DNA of 9,154 nucleotides from Planctomycetaceae bacterium (lineage in GTDB: Bacteria > Planctomycetota > Planctomycetia > Pirellulales > Pirellulaceae): contig DTSG01000403.1 in NCBI GenBank assembly GCA_012965455.1, positions 1 to 9,154 of the forward strand. The letters run 5' to 3'. The notes below the pieces were generated by a model, which saw nothing but the letters and a program-made list of their open reading frames with translations, ran no database searches and was not told the DNA's origin. The stretch's first letter is position 1. Every line of letters starts with the position of its first letter. A program made the position numbers and the translations under genes. Below are positions 6,384 to 9,154 of the stretch, piece after piece.

Positions 6384-7643
6384 CTACTTCCCAAAGGCAA
6401 TCACACCCTGCGTCGTACGATAAATCAGCTTACCGTCATAGATAGCCGGCGTGGACATGCTTCCTGCGGGCAACTCAGTTTTGCCCAACAACTTGTATTC
6501 CCTGGAAGCGGCTACGGTCGTCACGACACCGTCACGGTCAACTCCATAGATAATGCCGCCGGCACAAACGGGAGAAGCGAAAAACTGACCACCGATCCGT
6601 TTAGCCCAAACTTCGAGCCCTGTTTCCGCTTCCAAGCATGCCAATATCCCTCGGTCCGTCCACAAAAACATCAAACCACCAACAACGAGTGGCGTGGGAC
6701 AATGTGGCACGTTACGCATGAGTCGATACACTTCTCTGGCCTGTCCGTCTCCATCCACCGACTCAGGATCTAAGGCAACGAGTGTTTTAACGCCCGTTGT
6801 GAACCCGCTGGCCGCGATTACTAGTCCGTTGGCAACAATCGGCGACCCGATCGCACGCTGCTGGTGGTCTCCGAACACAATATTTTGCCACAAAATTTCT
6901 CCCTTTTCAAAATCAACAGCAACGACACCTTCATAGGCGTGGCTAAAGATCACTTGGGTCACAGCTGATTTGCCTTGATAGATCACGGGCGTCGAAAAAC
7001 CTGTCCGTTGCGTTTTTCTTATCGTTTTCCAACATTCCGTACCCGTGCCGGCATCGAGCGCTAACAAGAAACTTTCGTGCTTTTCATTGTCGTGCGTCAA
7101 CAACAGTCGACCCTCGTGCAAAATCGGAGATGTCGCACAACCGGGTGCTGCTGCAAATCCGCCCAACTCATACTTCCAGACTTTTTTTCCCTGATGGTTC
7201 AACGCATGTATTGCCGAGTCCGTTGCTGATTGCCATAACACGTACACATGCCTTTCATCAGCACACGGGGTCGAACTAGCAAAGCCGTTGCGTTTGTGGG
7301 CTTTAAAAACCTGCAATGGAAACTCCACCGACCAAGCATTTTTTCCCGACTCAACATCAATGGCTGTCAATTTTCGCACGCTCGTTTCAGGGTCGGCGCT
7401 GGTGACGTAGACATTCCCGCCGCCAACCACTGGCGACGAGTTTCCCATTCCCGCAACGGGGCACTGCCACAACGCATCGGCAACCTCAAACGTCGCTGGA
7501 AATTTAGCTGCTGCGGCATATCCGGTACCGTTGGGCCCACGAAAACGTCCCCAATCGCCAGCCTGTACAGATAGACTGGTCGATAAACAGAACCACAGCG
7601 CCGCTACACAGGCCAGCACCGAACTATTTGCCTTTTTGGTCAT
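6384..7643 (-). CDS. Secreted PQQ-like beta-propeller repeat protein
   Basis: The chosen start is the ATG at 7643, giving 419 residues. The frame is open to 7811, but the first 56 codons would lie inside the upstream gene. Only the ATG at 7643 is followed at once by a signal peptide (residues 1-28, ending 'SVQA') and preceded by AGGAG 11 nt away. The mature protein opens with 'GDWGRFRGPNGTGYA', an opening I associate with planctomycete proteins. At least six blades follow, with repeats such as 'LTAIDVESGKNAW', 'LLALDAGTGTECW', 'VVAVDFEKGEILW' and 'LACLEAETGLEVW', which match the PQQ-like/BamB-type propeller pattern. Such proteins may be quinoprotein enzymes or structural/binding propellers; no heme motif is present. 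It overlaps the upstream phosphoesterase gene by 20 nt, so the two are probably translated together. Confidence 0.9.
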   Translation of the reverse strand: MTKKANSSVLACVAALWFCLSTSLSVQAGDWGRFRGPNGTGYAAAAKFPATFEVADALWQCPVAGMGNSSPVVGGGNVYVTSADPETSVRKLTAIDVESGKNAWSVEFPLQVFKAHKRNGFASSTPCADERHVYVLWQSATDSAIHALNHQGKKVWKYELGGFAAAPGCATSPILHEGRLLLTHDNEKHESFLLALDAGTGTECWKTIRKTQRTGFSTPVIYQGKSAVTQVIFSHAYEGVVAVDFEKGEILWQNIVFGDHQQRAIGSPIVANGLVIAASGFTTGVKTLVALDPESVDGDGQAREVYRLMRNVPHCPTPLVVGGLMFLWTDRGILACLEAETGLEVWAKRIGGQFFASPVCAGGIIYGVDRDGVVTTVAASREYKLLGKTELPAGSMSTPAIYDGKLIYRTTQGVIAFGK

Positions 7644-9154
7644 AGGTAATCTCACTCCTAGCGATCTGGCGGCTATGAATTTGTTTTCCATCAATATTGA
7701 TAATACGATATTCAACAGTCGGGTCGGACGCCGTCGTATCAAATTCGACGATCCCAAATGATTGCTTTTTATTGTAGGAGAATTCAGCCGCAGCCATCTC
7801 CGGGTGCACATGCTGATTGGTTAATCGCGAACTATTGAATTCATACAACGGATACATTCCTTCTCGCTGAATCTTCCATAAATCACTGCGGTGCCGATCC
7901 GCTGACATTAAAAGTACACCGCTCTTGTCCGACTGCTTAACCACATCAAATATGTCGTTGCGTTCCTGCTTGAAACCATTCCATGTATCTTTACTGTTGC
8001 CTTTTGCACCGAATACCCAAGGAACAGGTGAGACCAACACAGTGAACACTCCGCTTGATTCCTTAATTGTCCGCTTGAGCCACCTCGTTTGCACGGGGCC
8101 CAACATCGTGGGTAGCGATTCATCGCTTGGTCGCAGATCGCGATAGGTACGACCGTCAAGCATAATGAAATGGACGTTGCCGACATAATAGTCATACCAA
8201 CAACCCGGTTGGGTCCCCCCGTTGCCGTACTTGGGGTTCACCCAATTATTCTTAAACACATTCCATACGGGGATCTTCCAATATGGTTCTTCAACCAGTG
8301 GACCACCCTGACAATCATTGGTCCCAAAATCATGATCGTCCCAAATAGTGTAGACCGGAACCTGAGAGACTAAGCTTCTAAATTCGGGACGGGACTGCCG
8401 GCGATAATAGCAATAGTGCTGCATCTCAGGCATTTCTGGGGCGTCGCTGTATGTATTGTCCCCTAATAGCATCAACACATCGGGCCGTTGTTCTACAATC
8501 GTATTCCACGCGTATTCATTGGCGGGAACAAATCCCGCACCGCCGCCAAATGCCACTCGAAACTTCGTTGGTTGGTGCTGCGCTGCAAGCGTATGAAACT
8601 TGTATACCTCTGGCAACCGCTCACCGCCCAGCGTCAGTGTGTACTCGTAATCATGGTTTGCCAGCAAACCATCGACCCGCACGACGGCCGTGTAATCGGT
8701 TGAAGCGTGTGACTGATCGGCAGCGTTACCGACGCTTTTTGAACTACCTCGTTCTCGAATCGCCACCTTAACCGCACAGGCACTTGCGGTGCGTACCCAG
8801 ATGGAGATACCCGTGCCGGTGTTTTGGCCCAACATCGGTCCGTGAACCAACGGTGAAGCGTCCGCAAAAAGTGCTTGAAAGGCCTTCATATTCCGTAGTG
8901 GTTCAAGGCCGGTCTTGGTACCACCTAAGAACCGCGACTGGGGGATACCGAGATTCAGAGCTTTGTCTACTGACGCGACGGCGGTTTCCAATTGTCCGTC
9001 TGCGGCGTAGGCGACGGCCAGCATATATTGCGATTCACCATCACGAGGAACGACGGATACGATTTCCCGCAATGCCATGATCGCTTGTTCTTGTTTTCCC
9101 CCCCCGATCCTTTTCAGTCTTTCTTGGTGCACGCGGTCGTTGGTCGAGGGTAGC
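7624..9154 (-). CDS. PhoD-like metallophosphoesterase with N-terminal TPR (5' end outside window)
   Basis: The frame is open to the right edge (seven codons beyond a GTG at 9132), so the gene starts outside. Numbering from that GTG, residues 3-61 form a TPR-like helical pair ('GKQEQAIMALREIVSVVP'). Residues 96-183 are the Fn3-like domain that precedes PhoD catalytic domains. Residues 190-460 are the metallophosphoesterase core: 'LLGDNTYSD' (D225, Y228, D230), 'WDDHDFGTND' (D265, D266, H267, N272, D273), 'QTRWLKRTI' at 348-356, and 'ADRHRSD' (D412, H414). PhoD-family enzymes cleave phosphate mono- and diesters, usually outside the cytoplasm. The usual 'GSC' near residue 197 is 'GGG' here, so the metal-binding Cys seems absent. 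The true N-terminus and any signal peptide cannot be seen. The last 20 nt overlap the PQQ-like propeller gene. Confidence 0.9.
   Translation of the reverse strand, partial: LPSTNDRVHQERLKRIGGGKQEQAIMALREIVSVVPRDGESQYMLAVAYAADGQLETAVASVDKALNLGIPQSRFLGGTKTGLEPLRNMKAFQALFADASPLVHGPMLGQNTGTGISIWVRTASACAVKVAIRERGSSKSVGNAADQSHASTDYTAVVRVDGLLANHDYEYTLTLGGERLPEVYKFHTLAAQHQPTKFRVAFGGGAGFVPANEYAWNTIVEQRPDVLMLLGDNTYSDAPEMPEMQHYCYYRRQSRPEFRSLVSQVPVYTIWDDHDFGTNDCQGGPLVEEPYWKIPVWNVFKNNWVNPKYGNGGTQPGCWYDYYVGNVHFIMLDGRTYRDLRPSDESLPTMLGPVQTRWLKRTIKESSGVFTVLVSPVPWVFGAKGNSKDTWNGFKQERNDIFDVVKQSDKSGVLLMSADRHRSDLWKIQREGMYPLYEFNSSRLTNQHVHPEMAAAEFSYNKKQSFGIVEFDTTASDPTVEYRIINIDGKQIHSRQIARSEITYDQKGK
7655..7659 (-). 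promoter_or_regulatory. Shine-Dalgarno AGGAG inside the upstream gene
   Basis: AGGAG on the minus strand lies 11 nt before the ATG at 7643-7641 and within the last codons of the phosphoesterase gene. It decides the start of the PQQ-like propeller protein against longer in-frame alternatives, and it points to coupled translation. Confidence 0.6.

Noticed and set aside
7644..7811. N-terminal extension of 56 residues on the PQQ-like propeller gene
   Set aside because: It lies wholly inside the phosphoesterase gene in another frame, reads as non-natural sequence, and would bury the signal peptide; the ATG at 7643 has a Shine-Dalgarno site.
1..9154. CRISPR array, tRNA, rRNA, transposase, phage or defence system
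   Set aside because: No spaced direct repeats, cloverleaf-like sequence, terminal inverted repeats or matching protein motifs were seen in any frame.

Overview
The window looks like chromosomal DNA from a planctomycete, probably of the Pirellulaceae type, at roughly 50% GC. The main reason is the family mix: a very large secreted propeller protein with a C-terminal CxxCH heme domain of the Pirellula/Verrucomicrobium type, a secreted PQQ-like propeller protein opening with a 'FRGPNG' motif, and a PhoD-like phosphoesterase joined to a TPR. Weak or missing Shine-Dalgarno sites also fit. The genus is an inference.

Layout. Positions 1-1440 carry two plus-strand genes of unknown function: the 3' end of a helical protein entering from the left edge, and a single-pass membrane protein with a Pro/Gln-rich N-terminus. 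They converge, with only 14 bp between stop codons, on a minus-strand 155-residue hypothetical gene (1455-1922), which has its own TATAAT element and lies inside a 9-bp inverted repeat. From 2041 to the right edge everything is on the minus strand. In transcription order these are a TPR-PhoD-like phosphoesterase (5' end outside the window), a PQQ-like propeller protein that overlaps it by 20 nt, a 139-bp gap holding a good extended -10 promoter, a 1057-residue dehydrogenase-like propeller/cytochrome c protein, and an SMP-30/gluconolactonase-type protein that starts within a few bases of its stop.

How the genes may work together. At least three of the four right-hand products have clear signal peptides, so this is an extracytoplasmic set. 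The best functional hypothesis is the last pair. A sugar-dehydrogenase-like propeller with its own cytochrome c could oxidise an aldose or similar substrate to a lactone, and the coupled SMP-30 protein could hydrolyse that lactone. The upstream pair may be a separate transcription unit for phosphate-ester scavenging, though the PQQ-like propeller could be purely structural.

No tRNA, rRNA, CRISPR array, insertion sequence or phage signature was seen. No intergenic stretch exceeds 140 bp. I found no clearly new defence or mobile system; the notable points are unusual domain combinations and gene coupling.
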